Shown in pieces: positions 1 through 14,000 of a stretch of DNA of 60,000 nucleotides. How positions within the stretch are numbered: position 1 is the stretch's first letter; the number at the start of each line of letters is the position of its first letter. The notes beneath the pieces were generated by a model, which made no database searches, had not been told where the DNA came from, and saw only the letters and a list, made by a program, of their open reading frames with translations. The position numbers were made by a program, and so were the translations under genes. Source of the DNA: Membranipora membranacea (Eukaryota > Bryozoa > Gymnolaemata > Cheilostomatida > Membraniporidae); assembly GCA_914767715.1 (NCBI GenBank), contig OU612066.1, positions 24,590,283-24,650,282 of the forward strand. The letters run 5' to 3'.

Positions 1-454
1 CCCCCGCGCAGCATGGTCTACAAGTCATGTACTGCATGGTAGGACAATTCCAACCATTGCCACAATATCATGTTTGATTCAATTAGCCAGCGAAAGCCTT
101 TTGTCCATGCTCCGAAGAGGAGTAACTCCAAAGTCCAAATGCAGAAAAAAATTTGATAATACTTGATCTAATAAAACCCTGTAGAACAATTTAATAAGGG
201 ATGGTGGGACTCCTTGATTTCATAAACAGTAAGTTGTAGTAATAGACTCTTGATCATTCTTCTCTCAACTCAAAAAGTGTGCACATGTAGCCAACATTAT
301 TAGCTTTGCCCGTGAAGATAGTCTTTTCTGTTAAGATATTAGAAAGACGGCCGCAAAATCTGTCTGCACAGACAATCAAGGTATTCAGTTCATAAACGGT
401 TTTACTGGCTGTGACACAAGGGTTCCCCGGGCAACATCTGTTGTTGTTCACCAA

Positions 455-1453
455 AGTAGTTCTATATTACTTTCAATTCTAAGCTTTTGTCATATCGTAT
501 TCTTGGCCTATATGTTGATTGCATGAATAAAATGTTTACATGACCAAGAAACATTTACATGAATTTCAACATGAAATTGTGACCAACTAGGGTCCAGTAT
601 CCATTGACAATGGTCAGTTTAATCTGATTTTAACTAAGCCGCGTGTCTGCTGGGAGATTTCATCTTGATTCTAAGAGGATAACAAGGTAAATCACTGTAG
701 AGAATAGGCACAACGCTCTAAATTGGCCTGCTTGTATGTACATGTCTTACAATGTCAGGACCCAAATGTCAAAGCCTATAATTTACTTTGGTGACGGACC
801 GAGATTGGAGCAAGATAATGATGATGATTATGTCATAAGATCATACTCAAAGTGGATTTATTACGATGATCCACCTGAGCTTGGCTCGGTTTCATAGCCT
901 GAAGACCCGCCCATTTTTCAAATAATAACCTGCAGGCGTGCATATAATATTATCCTATGCGCATTCAGCTCTCAAGAGAGCGTAGCTGAAAATCCAATAA
1001 TAACTCCATAGATAATACGAGCATTCATTCAACAAGTTTTTCTTTCTTTAGCATGCAGCGTTTTCAATAAGTGAATCAGAACACTGCAAACAACGTTACA
1101 GCAGCTCTGGATATAACATTCATTTAACAGGATTGCTGTCGCTGACTCTGCGGAGTGAAAAATAACGGAGTAATACCTTATACATTGATGTTTACTTAGA
1201 AAACATCGTCGCTACATTGAGATAAATCAGGTTTGCTTTCAGCCGGTGTTTTGGAAAAGCCATCGCACCAGTGGAAGCGGAATCAGTTGTGGATAGTTGG
1301 CACATAGTCAAATACTGTGTCACATGCACAAGGGAAGTTTGGTGCATTTCAGTCAACTCACTCTCACTTCACCATAACCTCAAGATTTAATACTGCTTAA
1401 AAAGGCAGGATAGTCGGCAGTCTAGTCCGTAAGATGACAGCCTGGTATTGACA
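455..1453. other. Intergenic / 5' flank of the PX gene, nothing recognised
   Basis: No coding exon, RNA gene or repeat family was recognised here. The last part presumably holds the promoter and 5' UTR of the downstream PX-domain gene. An ATG at 1434 opens a five-codon upstream reading frame that stops just before the main start. No convincing TATA element could be singled out. Confidence 0.3.
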
Positions 1454-4400
1454 ATGATGTCAGCAAGTAGCACCTGCACACAGTTGACAGTATGTAACCT
1501 CTCTTTGACGTCAGCTCGCTGTACTGGATTTACTAAGCACCATCATGACAATGATTACTCGTTCGTAGTAGACCTGGAATGGACTGATGAGCGTACTGTC
1601 TCAGTCAAGAGAACCTTCTCAGAGTTCCAGAAGTTCAACCAGGAATTACTCAAGCTGTTTCCTGAGCTTTACAAAAGCAAGCTTTCCCTGAAGACCAGTA
1701 AGTTTGTCCCTATATTTGAACACATACTATGCAAGTAGTTCATACAACATTGCCTACAGCTAAGAGGGGGGGGGGACGGGAAACTGGCGCCCATCGATTT
1801 TCCAACTTCTTGTTTTGCAGTAGCAGGGCTGCCTGAACTCAACCCAAAACCAATTGCCTAAATTGACTAGAATAGCTAGGAAGATTTGTAAAGATACCCA
1901 TGTTCAACAGCAGATTTAAGAAATAGTGAATACAGAGTTAAAAAGGAAGTTAGCTGCTTCCTCTTTACAACATATTGGTACAATAACATAGGGTTTAATA
2001 ACGCCAGCCTATCAGTGTCTAGAATATTTTTGTAACCAACTCTATGGATATATGGAAGGGCCGTGTCATTATCTTGGCCTGATCCGGTTCAATAAAAAGT
2101 GACCTGATTTTAGTAGCACCAGAAATTCGCAAACACAACCAAGTAGTAGATTAGAATGTAGATAGATTTATCATTTTTCAGGCACTTCAATCCCCTATCA
2201 ATCAATTGTGGAATTTGGATGATTTTAATACATCATTGTCTGCCAGATGGAAGTTTTTTAGGAACACAAAAAAACATTTGATGTACTTGAAGGGTGGATA
2301 GGGACACTGCTGAACAGTCCATAGAGCAATGCATCCTCCCCTCAATAGGACCTAAACCCACTTCTCAATCCACACTAGCCCTGAACAGTCTCACCATCCT
2401 AGTATTTATAAGATTACCCAATATATTAGATAATCCTTCACACCACCAATATAGGTGATTAAAAATATATCATGGTTCATTGTTGAGAGTTTTAAGAAAA
2501 GATGGATTGCAATAATCCACCCATTTCTTGGTGTGACTACCATATGTTCCGATAGTAGATATTTTTGACCAGAAAGCTGCGCAGAAATTTGTGGTTGTGG
2601 CAGCTTATAATAATATAGGCCTTACTAAACTTTAATTGTGCCAGTTGTAGTTCCTGTAAATCAATATTAGTGTGTACAAATGTACAAGGATTAAAATAGA
2701 TCAAATACCAAGGATAATACTTTCCACCCAAGGAATTACATAACCATAGTGTAAATAGTGAAAACTGAGATTCAGTATTGCTATAAGACTGTGTGATTTT
2801 GAGGTTGCTAAACCCCTTCACCATGAACCTAAATCCGTTACGGATACTTTCACTTTAGAAAACCAGTTTGCCTGTGTGGCCGTTATTGTTTGGACAGGAC
2901 AAAGTGGGCATTGTACTCCTTATTCGCTTATACAGTTTCACACAATCAAATCTTTTGACATTGTGAATATTTGGGTATTAATTAGTTTGTATAGACAACT
3001 TGAATCTGTTACTCATGACTGTATACCAAGTACATTCTAAACAGGCAATACAAAAGTGGGGCCCTTGATGCCTAGACTATGTTTTGCTGCCGATTAGACA
3101 ATAGGCAGCCCAAAATAACAACAAAAAGTGTTACTCAGGTGTTTTGTTTATCAAAGTAGGCCACACACTGGGGGACGCTAGTGCTACTCATGTGTCAAAG
3201 TTCACAGTAACAAAGTTTCTTGATTAACTCAATTAGGAATAATTAATTAACGTGAAAGTGTAAAAGATATTAAGTTGCAATCCAAACAAAGGCATATTTT
3301 GCTGCCAGTTCTTAGCTGGGAGTGGCAGCATTAGTGATATATAAACAATCCGGTTCCAACAACGCTACTTAGGAATTGCAGACGGCTAGCTAACAGCTTG
3401 GACAAAACAAAGGTGCTGAGTAAAATTACTGCTGAGAGATGTGTGAATATCTCAACAAACTGAGCAGTACGATAAAAACTAGCAATATTTTTCTTGAACT
3501 TCACCATGGAGTTTCATCTCATCCTGTTAAATTATGATGCCAGTTTTCTATAAAGATAAAATACTTTGAAAAACAGTAGAATGTGAGTCATAGTCAATTG
3601 AAAGTAAATTTATAACCATCAACCGTCTATTGTGCTTCAAGTTGAGGGTTGCATTACATTGAAATATAAAAATGAGGATCAGGCCATACAAAATGGTGCC
3701 TAGTACATCATTGTCCATCCTTTGTAGTAGTAGTCTATAAAATCAGCGTCAAAAAAGCATGTAACAAAACCTGGGAATGTTTGTGTGACTTGCCCAACGC
3801 TGTGTGAGATAATTGAAAACAATAAGCTAGTTGAGAGCAGGAGTCACTTTCGTTCATGCATAATTAATTAATCACAGGCTGTCTGAAAAGTTGAAAAGTT
3901 TGGGATTGTGAAAGAGCTGATTGAGGGCCCAAGGCATGGCGTGTTATCAAACAACAACAAAACAACTTTGCCAAGCCCTCTCTCAATTGATTATGTCCTG
4001 GATTTACCTAAAAGACCTACATTATAGCTTCCAGTAATCAAGAGCTATATTCAAAGTAATACTTTTTAATCCAATTTTATTACTACTTTAAATCATGGTA
4101 TAGTTTAAATAGCCAGAACACAAGACCACAAACTCAACCTATTAGGTAATCATCACAACTTTCACAACCGATACCCACATTCCAGTATTCACTTTTATTT
4201 GCAGGCTTCAGGGAGAATGTGACGAGTTTATTTACTAAAGATAAGCGAGGATTAGCCGAGAAAAGGGAGATAATTCTCGATACTTATCTCTGTAATCTGC
4301 TGAGACAGCCTGAAAGGGTAGGTAGTGTGTAAACAAAATAGTCGACATTACAAGATATGGGTGGCATGATGCAAGTGTGACACCGGCGCTTCAAAAATAG

Positions 4401-6441
4401 CCTCATGTGTGGCCATTTGATAAGTGTAGTATAGTTCTAAAGACACAGCAAGATGATGTTGTAGTCTTTCCATTCTGTTGCATTCATGCTTGGCTTGGCT
4501 AGATAGTAGTCTAAATTGGATTTTATTTCATTGTACATAACTTAGTAATGTGAGCGTTGGCTGAGTAAATTCAGAATAATCGAAAGTAGACGAATATTAA
4601 ATCTGGCCAGCGACGGTGTCCATATAAATGAGCACATCCATTCAGCATGGGTTCAAGCAGTTCATGCACAGATGTTGCAACTAGGACAGAGCATAACATT
4701 CAACCGACACTCGTAATAATCATACTCCCCCAAACGCTATGAGTGGTTTCTCAAGAATTTAGTTGTAAGCTATTACGAAACACTCTGTCATGGTAACCAA
4801 ATAAAATATTGATGGGGATGATTTCAGCATAAAAATAGTAGTATAGTATAACCAATAGTATGTTTTTTACCGGAATTAAGCTAATATGGTATTTAGAAAC
4901 CATAAACTGATATCAGTCACAGAGACAAATTACTATTAACGCAATTAGTATTTGGCGTTTTGTGTAGGAAGCTAAAAGCTCCAAATTCCTCGATTTAGTC
5001 TCGAATCAGTCATGATGAGAAATGTGGAAAAATGATTGTCTGCAGTGGGGGCGTTTCCAATTTACAGCCTAATAAATTAGTTTAAAATAATAACATTTCA
5101 TCTTCAATAAATGGATCGATGCAGTTTCTATCATTGTTTAGTCAAAGACTAGAAGCTCAATTTCCGATATGAAAGAAATTCAGTACATCATAATACAGCT
5201 TATTAGATGCAAGGAATGCGGTGTCAATATACAAGCAGTGAGATCCCGTAATGGACTGGGAATCACATTCATAGAAACGCACTGGAATGATATCTTTACA
5301 TCAATGCCTGATCATAGCTTGTCAAGTTTCAAAGCCCATTCCCATGTTAGACTAGATCAATATTAGATATGTTAGTTATTACGACTCACAAGTGGGAGAG
5401 AGAGGTTCTAGTGTTGACATTTCCTGATAAAAGAGGCATTCCCATAACTGAGAATTCGTAATGATATATTCATCAATAGAATCCCCCTAAGTGCAAGTGT
5501 GCACATGGCCTTTGTAGGGCTTGCTGGTTTTGTGTAGTCTTCACACTTGATTTCAAAGTGGTCTGAGCCTCCACCAAAGTGGTTTAGGGTTACCGAAATA
5601 ACGCAGTTGTAAGATCTACTCGTAACTTGGCTGAAATATGTAAACCGGTTTTAGTTGATGATATCGCATCACTATCTAGGGAGTTATTATCACAACCATG
5701 ATCTTCAAAAAGTTTGTCTTACTTTTTCAGATTCGAAGATGCAACAATGTGCTGTCGTTTTTCGACTCAAGGAGTACTGACCCGAAACCGTGTAAAACAA
5801 ACTCCCCGGCAGAAAAAGCAGATTCCGGTATCGACTTAGCTGGTGATAGATCAGGATCAGAGCTTAATGACAGCGTCAGCAAACAAGACAATAGAGATGT
5901 TGATGATGACAATCAAAGCCGTTGTAGTTCAGACTACGAGGGCGACACAAGCGAGACCGAAACAGACGATGAAACATACGACGAGGACTATTTCTTAGAT
6001 GTCGGATATGGTGAACTGATGCTGACAAGCCAGACATCAGTCGAAGAGGAGGTTGTCCCAACTTCACCCACAACCGCTGATGGTATGGGCGATTCCCATA
6101 TGTGGTGCTCCAATCTAGACAAATTCTCAAACATACTGCGATCCAGTATGACAAACCTCAATGCGCCAGTTGACAATGCTAGCGGTAAAGCTTATCGCAC
6201 ACTTAAATCTCTGTCAAGTATCAACGACTGTGATACATCATCAGACCTTATAATAGATGATTTGATAGAGGAGAGCGCGGAGCTTCCCGACGAGAACTCC
6301 GAGACAGAGAGTCAGATACAGAGAGAGGATCGATCACCAGCCGATGAATCATCGGAGGAGGAGAGCTACTTCTCCAAGCCCTTGTCAAAAACAAACATGA
6401 AGCATTACTATTTATCTTCAGATGATCTTCTTAATATGTAA
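1454..6441 (+). CDS. PX (phox homology) domain protein with acidic C-terminal tail, 3 exons
   Basis: Spliced model: exons 1454-1697, 4205-4317 and 5731-6441, joined in phases 1 and 0 at GTAAGT and GTAGGT donors, giving 355 aa. The ATG at 1454 is the first in frame. Residues about 8-132 form a PX domain: the KRTFSEF motif (52-58, with the Arg expected to contact a phosphoinositide), an amphipathic helix ending in LFPELY, and the closing helix and CNNVLSFFDSR segment split over exons 2 and 3. PX domains bind phosphoinositides, often PI3P on endosomes, so peripheral membrane association is likely. The usual proline-rich loop of NADPH-oxidase-type PX domains is not visible. Residues after 132 are rich in Asp, Glu and Ser with no recognised domain. 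There is no SH3, kinase or BAR domain, so I assign no subfamily. It could be a sorting-nexin-like adaptor. The domain call is firm and exon 1 is the least certain. Confidence 0.75.
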
Positions 6442-6500
6442 TCAAATATTTGATCAGTTATCTGAGTTGTATACAGAGGTTTCAAATTATAGAGTTATTT

Positions 6501-6506
6501 AATAAA
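6501..6506 (+). terminator. Polyadenylation signal AATAAA of the PX gene
   Basis: A canonical AATAAA lies about 60 bases after the TAA stop of the PX-domain gene, a normal distance for a 3' UTR end. Confidence 0.6.
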
Positions 6507-8749
6507 GGCTATATTTGTGATAAAAAGTCACTCAGGTGTCTTCTTTTCATCAGTGCAAATTGATTTTTGGGAGGAACATAACACTACAAATGATTTTACA
6601 GGCTTTGTTACGAAAAGTAGCTCCAGCAGTTTCATAAAGTTGCACGGCATACTATGTAGCATCTTGAAACATAAGGGATACAAGGTAAATTTCCTATGAA
6701 TAGTTTCACTGAATTGATAAATGGAGATTATGGAGAGATAATCAAGATAAGCCTAAGGGATTATGATTACACCCCATGTCTCTATCGATTGACAGGAAAT
6801 TTATTCACTCTCTCTAGTCAAGAGTGTGCAATGCACCCATCAATAACCAACGATTTCCACCCCATTTCCATGTCAATATAATATTCCTTTTCTCAAAGAC
6901 AAAACTCGTGATTACCTGAGTGTTGAAACAATACGGTCCTATAATTAATCGTTAATCAATTATTGGTAAGTGACTGCACTTGACTTCTGAATGAAATTAT
7001 CCTCAACTATCAGACCGGTTTTGTTCTGCACAAAGGGTCGAATAAGTTCCAAATTGTATGAAGGTGTCTGTGAAAACTGGTCTACTGAAAACTGTTCTGC
7101 TGTATACTCAATGAGAGAGAGTTCATTGGTATACTGGTCCACTGAAAACTGGTCTCCTGAAAACTGGACCAGAAATGAGACCCCTGCACCCCTTCTACCC
7201 CAGAAACCCCATTATTAAAACTGAGCGGCATGTCTGGAATTAATCGTTGAACTCAACATAATCACAGCCCTTCACCAGAACAGAATGCACAGCCTGGTAA
7301 AATCAACCAGTGCTCCTCTTACTGTATTTTTACTTATCAATTACGCTCTGTGTTAGGTTCACTTGGTACACAGATAAGTTTTAATTTGATGATACACTGC
7401 CAACTATGACTTGCATAGAGCAGGCATAGTGTCGACAAGAGGTTTTTGAAGATATCAGCGTCAATAAAAATGATAAATCTGAAAAAGAGTGTTTGAGCAA
7501 TGCCCATTTGAGGGGAATAATTCAGCATAACACTTCATAATATGCATTCATGATACTTGTGACACACAAGGACAGTGAAATAATAGTCCTGCATTATATA
7601 AGTACTATCGCTTTTAATTGGAAGCAAAGCAAATAAATACACTCTTTCTGCACCCTGTTTGCTGAGGGTATAACCTACACTAAATCAACGGTGGTGCTTC
7701 TCAGACGGCATCTTTCCGCACTGTAGAATAATCACAGGCAAACGGAGGAGTACAATAAGTGTTGATGTCTGATACCAGTTATTGGCATATGGAAACAACT
7801 GGGATTACGTGTCATTGGAGACATTAACAACACTGACACATATGTCTCATGATTATTTTAGACATGACAAACATCAATAGGTACAATAGTGCAAGGCTTG
7901 GCTCTCAAAACGGTTGACCTCTTGTTGACAGTTATTAGTCAGAAGAAACCTTATCATTAAATGTGTTCGCCTACTAAAATGCTCAGAGACTAGGATAAGG
8001 GTTTAATCTGATACGGTTCCCTTTGTTGTTCTCTGGTTCAAAAACCATAAATTCAGTGAATTGAATCTCTTAGTATCGTTGAGCATCAAATTGGAGTCTT
8101 TCTGATTAACATAGACATATTATTTTTTACGACTGGACCTGATAGTTTGCAGTAACATCTGATTCCTGAGGAAAGGATAAATCCCCACACATCACTAAAC
8201 ACAAATTGTATTGGATCATCTAATCAATTTCAACTTGCAATCCAGTGATCAAATTCCCAGGGCAGACAGTAAAAGTTCTCTATCTAAAGTTGGGAGATAG
8301 GCAAACAGGGTTCTCCAGAGAGCTTCAGAAATGCTGTCATAGTGTGTTATGAGTCCACACCCCAAATATTATGAGATTTCTTCCTGCTGAGGTTGGTAAT
8401 CACCACATATAAAAAAAACCTAAATGATTGGTATGTATAGTAATATCCCAAATCTGCAATAAAACAGTCATTAGAGAATAAATATCCTGCCAATCGTTTT
8501 TTATTGCAAAAGCAGCTGAGCTGCGTATCAGTATTCCGATACATAAATCAGAGACTAATGTTGTCATTTGGATATGTTTTGGAGACTATTAGAACAGAGA
8601 TAAGTGAAAGTCTTCACGGCAACCAGGGTGTTAGGGGTGGACCATGTTATAGAGAAAACTGCACAGGGAGCCGCCTATTTTTGCCACAAACCAATATAAT
8701 AATAATGAAATTGTCTATGTTGGTTTTTTTAATTTAAAAGTGTAGGATT
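6507..8749. other. Intergenic, no gene; short degenerate repeats
   Basis: No exon with coding character was found. Around 7070-7180 a short motif of the type ACTGAAAACTG / CTGAAAACTGG recurs about four times at irregular spacing, making a small degenerate minisatellite. The remainder is AT-rich with scattered stop codons in all frames. Confidence 0.4.
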
Positions 8750-10110
8750 CCCAGGTTCCCTGTGACTCATCTTTCCAAGGAAGCAGGGCGTAGTTCATGG
8801 CTATTGCTTACCACTCAAAACGGGATTATGCTGTAGATTGTAGAGATTTGTTCCCACCCACCTCTTTTCTAACTTGAGAACTCCCCTCTGGATAAAGAAG
8901 ATTAGTATAGAATTGGCATATCTCATTTACCTGTGTTACAGACTTGAATGTTTATAATACAATCCAGTCAAGGCATCCCAAATTGTCTGAATTAAGCTTT
9001 AAATGTATCCATCCCAGACACAACAAATATGTAATCAGACCAGACGGATTAATACAAGCACCGAACCAGGGTCACTGTGACTCATCTCGCCAAGGAAGTG
9101 AGGTACAGAATACGCTATAGGTGGTAGATGTTTGACCCCACCCACACTATCTCGTTTTACTAGAACTCCCTTATCGACTTAAATGTTCATACATCAAGTT
9201 GGTCAAGTCCCAATATTGTCCGAATCAGGCTCCAAATGCATCCATTCCAGACACCATCTTTATCACAAAAATGTCATCAGACCAAACTGATTAAATCCAC
9301 CAACACTTTGGGACTTCCTGTGACTCATCTCTCCAAGGAAGTAAGGAGCAGTTCATGGACCTTTGCTACCTCTTTAAATGAGAATACATTGTAGGTGTTA
9401 GATGTTTGACCCCACCAATCCCATCTTCACTAGAACCCCCTTTAAGCTCTAAATCACTATCAAATATGCTTTTTAAAAGTTTTATTGTATCACGAATCTC
9501 CTATTGCTTACCCATTATTTTTAAAAGCTTGTATGCTGCTGACAAGCAACGCCTGTGTAAAATTTTCAAGGACGCTATTAAGTTAGGCATTGAACATCCC
9601 GATATTTATACCATGATGGACAATCAGACACGAACACTGGCCTTACGCTATATTCACGATGAGGATCATTTCATCAATGATTTGTTGAGTAAATGTCCAT
9701 CTGGCAGATATCGTACAGTAAAACATAGAAGCTCACTGGGGAGAGACTGTTTTCTGCGTCATATCACTCTTATTTTAAACGAAATACTTTTTTAGACAGA
9801 GATTTGATTTTTTATTCCAAGTGTCTTCGCTTTTTCTTGCTGATTCAAAGTGCCAGCAATTACACTGTATTTCGCGACTCATTTTTTCCTTTAATAATGC
9901 TGTCAGTGATAGTAATAAAATCCATCCATCCATCCAGAATAAGCAACAAAGTATAGTGTCAGCATATCTCACTTAGCAATGTTACCTACTCAAATGTTCA
10001 TAAACCAATCTGGACATGGCATCCCAATATAGTCTTAATCATGCTCCAAAAGCGTCCATTTACATAGTCTATATCACAATAATACCCAGTGACAACAACA
10101 ATTTTTGAAC
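8750..10110. repeat. Tandem repeat array, unit about 250-315 bp, at least 3 copies plus an interrupted one
   Basis: The phrase TGTGACTCATCT followed by CCAAGGAAG recurs at about 8760, 9075 and 9320. Each time it is followed by a block ending near CTAGAACYCCC and then, in some copies, by a block with CATATCTCA, TGTTCATA, CATCCCA and TCCAGACAC. The copies differ by many substitutions and by an internal deletion in the second, so the array is old. The fourth second-half block, at about 9942-10110, is separated from its first half by an inserted retroelement fragment. Confidence 0.75.
9437..9941 (+). mobile_element. 5'-truncated non-LTR retrotransposon fragment (reverse transcriptase C-terminal end)
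   Basis: An open frame of about 115 codons up to the TAG at 9793 encodes the end of a LINE-type reverse-transcriptase ORF: a segment like FIVSRISYCLPIIFKSLY, then DKQRLCKIFKDAIKLG, closing with GRDCFLRHITLI. These match the post-RT 'thumb' pattern of CR1/Jockey-type elements. The 3' end is a short (CCAT)n microsatellite at about 9926-9940, as in LINE tails. The flanks are the two halves of one unit of the surrounding tandem repeat, so the boundaries are known to within several bases. It lacks the catalytic part and cannot be autonomous. Confidence 0.7.
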
Positions 10111-10836
10111 CACCAACAACTTCAATGGCACGAAAAAAAAAAAACATAAAATTTGTGAGCAGTTATCCATAACACCGCATTGCAACTGAGGAGCCACTCT
10201 CTCATTTGTTTTGACAGCAGTTGAGACCAACTATATTTTTCAAATGTAAAGAAGTCAGCAGAGATATCATCATAGTTTCTGATTTGTTCCAGTTTCTAAA
10301 TGAATTTACATGTGATGTGACACAACATTTGATCTCCTGAATGTTGTGGCCGACATATTTATTAGCAGCCATAAAGAAATTGAGCTTTTACAGCGGCCTT
10401 ACTCATTTATTGTCACAGGGGCAGGTAATACCTCCCGTAAAGTATGGTAAACTAATACCCCAAAGTGACATAACACCAGAGCATGTTTGAGGGTGCGTCC
10501 CCTCTCTTGCCTAAACTTTTACTGCTTTCACTTTTCAAAATTTTGCGCAACGGCAGCAGTACTAACTGCCTAGCTTCCACATGCATCGGTCGGTTCTACA
10601 GGCCATTGACATATTTTCAAAAAGTAGCAGAAATCTCTGTGAAATAACTAATTACTAGAGATAAGATCAGTGCTTGAAAGCTCATGACTTGTAACAAATA
10701 CATGGTACCGTGCCATCGTTGGCCCAACAGTGTCAAAACATCAAGTATCAAGTTTATTGTCAGTAGCGGAACCAAATAATTACCCAACTAATATCTTAAC
10801 TGACAGCAACGAATCAGAGATATGTTAGATAATTAT
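10111..10836. other. Intergenic, nothing recognised
   Basis: AT-rich sequence with a short poly-A run near 10131-10143. No coding or RNA gene signal was seen. It separates the tandem repeat from the 3' end of the convergent NCOA5-like gene. Confidence 0.3.
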
Positions 10837-10842
10837 TTTATT
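10837..10842 (-). terminator. Polyadenylation signal AATAAA of the NCOA5-like gene
   Basis: On the minus strand AATAAA lies about 200 bases downstream of the TAA stop of the NCOA5-like gene. It is the best-placed signal for its 3' end. Confidence 0.5.
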
Positions 10843-11045
10843 GAGGATATTTACAATTTTATTGACCCTTGAACAAACGAGAAACTTGATAAACTGGTTG
10901 AATGTAGCAGACTTGAGTAAAATTATCAGCAAAAGATAAAAACAGCCACAATCTGAAAACAAAAATTTTAAGTAATTGGGTAACCATAATATTGTCATTA
11001 TGTTATTTACAGTTTTGCTCATTTGATGGCCATGATCACTAGCAG

Positions 11046-14000
11046 TTAATAGTAAGCAGGGTGGCCACCACCAACACCAGCATGGGGCTGGCCAGGTCTG
11101 GCACCCATTAGGCCGTCTAAAGCACGTTTAATGGATGGATCGTTCAGATTAATGTTGGCTGGTAGATTACCAGGCCCCTGATTGCCTGGAACTCCAGCGC
11201 CATGAGGCTTGTTATACATCCCTATACCGTTTCTTTCATCTCCTCTTTCCAATCCTCTCGGTCTGTGTACATCAGACATTGCACTACCAGATGTCGAGTA
11301 TTCTGTAAACAGTCCAATATCCATTTATATGTTATATTCAAAATGTTAGCTCCAGTCACACAAACCATGATATGACAGACAGAGAAAGTAGTGATAAGTG
11401 ATTCGTCCAGAACCAGAACTGCTGGTCAAGAGTGTACAAAATCATCAAATATACAATATTATGATATGTTACTTTTCCGTGATCAAAACTGAGGAAGAAA
11501 AATATTGAAGGAGACGACCTCTCACCTTGTCTGGGGGCAGGCTGTAGTGCTTGCCGGGATCCCATTCCTAGAAGACCAGCTCCACCTGATAATGGTCTCA
11601 TCTCTGAGGGTCTAGGTGTGTCTAATGGGGGCTGCATTCTACCAACGCCCGCACCAGCTGGAATTCTATCTGCTGCAGTTCTCAGCCTACCCATAACTTG
11701 TTGTACGTATTTGTCGACTTCAATAATCTCGGTGAGAGTGACACGTCTGCCCTCGGCGAGCAAATTCAAATAGTAGGCGACCTTAGAATCTGGAGTAGCC
11801 CATTCATTGGCTTGTGAAATTTTCTGTTTCATCAATTCAACAAAGTTATCAAAGTTCCTAGAAAGGAACGGCATGGCGTCTTCCAAAGGCATGTTTCGAT
11901 GTTCTGCGAGAAAATAAATTGATTAACAATAGTTGTGAACGTACAGCATGGCGAATGTTGTCACTTCTTTTTCTGTAGTAAGTTTCCAATGAATAAATAA
12001 TAAGCTCTTTGCAAGAAGAGAGCATATTTACATTATTCATAATACAGTATGAGAAATACCTGATAGTTTCCATTGGATGCTTCATTGGTAATAAAAGAAT
12101 AGGATAGCAGAAAAGATTAAATTTTCTAACTTTTTTGACAAAATAAAAGACAGAAACTTGCTACCATGTTTGTGATGCTGTTTAATGGGCTGATATCTTT
12201 TTAAATCCTAACCCATGTCAATTATTTTTACTTTTTAAAGTCAAATTAATTATTTCTAAATAAATAAGTCCTATTTTATATATTATTTAAAGTTGGTGAT
12301 GAGAAACAATGTTTTTTGACTTTTCAGACTACATGAATGTTTGTTACCAGATTAAAACTAGTAACCTCAGCGCATTATAACGTTGCTCGGAATAATGCAA
12401 CACTAGGAATCGCAATCTTCCATATAGCCTTTTCAAGCTGAGAAAAGAAAGATTGAACCCCAATAGAATTGCCCACTTGCAGATGTAAAACCCTCAGCTG
12501 TATTGCTTGTAAGTGCAAAAGTAGAAATCAAACGTGAATATGATCCCTTGTCACATGACACTTCGGTTTGAGATACTTATATCCTACAGAACAAGGTCAT
12601 AGCTATTTATTATTCCCTGAAACATGTGAAAATGTTGAATTAAACCCCAAATGAATAGCCCACTTGTAGCGTAAGACCCTTAGCTGCCACGCTATACATT
12701 GGCAACTGAGTAAAGATATATCATGTTGTTGTGAGCAAGGTGAATTTACCGACACTAAGGGATTACTCGCCATATGGGTGATTGAGCCATCATCTTATCA
12801 ATATCTCGACTTACCTTTTGATATGAATCAAAGCTGAAAAGTATTGACTCACATGTCCATTAAAACCTAAATATCGGTGACAAACAGATGCCAAAATATT
12901 ATAAAATGATGACTTTTTGTCGATAAAACCTATTAAAGAATGTATCAGGCAGAAAACCTTTAGCCATAACTTATTTTCATTGGCATATAATATTTCTTCA
13001 GGGCAGAAAAAATCAAACCTCGGAACCGTACTAATCAACTGAGGCAAATAGTCCATTTGGAACCCATTCACTTCATCCTATAATATTATTTTTGGGGTTT
13101 AAATATGCTACCAGAGAGTCTCCATAACACCTGCTATTCTTAAGCTCTATCAAAAGTAAGTACATCATAGTTATGTATATTATTGATATTACATGATGAT
13201 GGTATACTATTGAATAACCGTCCAACACTATGCAATCCATGAATACAACTTGAAGTTTCTGTTATTTTGGGTTTTAATTTCACCATTGACAATCTGTCGT
13301 CTATAATCTTGTTATACCCTCATACAAGACAGAAATAATAAATTTCCTGTCTTTCCACCCTCAACACCGATATATTTTATATTGCTGGCTTTACACAAGA
13401 TTGATATCTTGTTATTAGTGAAATACTTTATATCTGGATAATATTGGCTACCCTTTTAACTTTTATAGACTGTTAATTGGTTGGATTGTTTAGAATTGGG
13501 ACACATCACAAACACGATAGCCTGTCTCAAAGACCAAACCTATAGGAATCGGATAAATCTCCTAAGATCTACGAGTTTGAGGTATATTTCAGATCTGAGC
13601 GGACTGTGCTAGATGGTTCAGCAGTCTCCAGAAATAAATTCCTACAGGTGTAGTTTAGAATATCTTATTGACTTTTTTCATATTGCCTGTCATTTTGAAA
13701 GATCCTTTCCAAGTAGCAATGAAACAATGTTATTTAAATATCATCGAGTTTATAACGAGTACGCAGAGGAAGCTTATTTTGTTTGACATGACAACAACTC
13801 ACCCAACCTAATTTCAACTGAGGGTTGAGTTTCAGCAGATGCTATGGCGACGATCTTTTCGTAGAGTGCCCATTTCTGGCATCACTCTAGGTAAATTGAG
13901 GTAATATATTGGTGAACTAATGTATCATTCCCAACCTACATTTCTTTAAAAATACCAAAGTCAATAAACTTGAATTGACGCCAAGTAACCAACATTTGAA

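Noticed and set aside
5876-6176. Two minus-strand frames over exon 3 of the PX gene
   Set aside because: They mirror the acidic coding exon in antisense; the plus-strand exon has matching splice phase and domain content.
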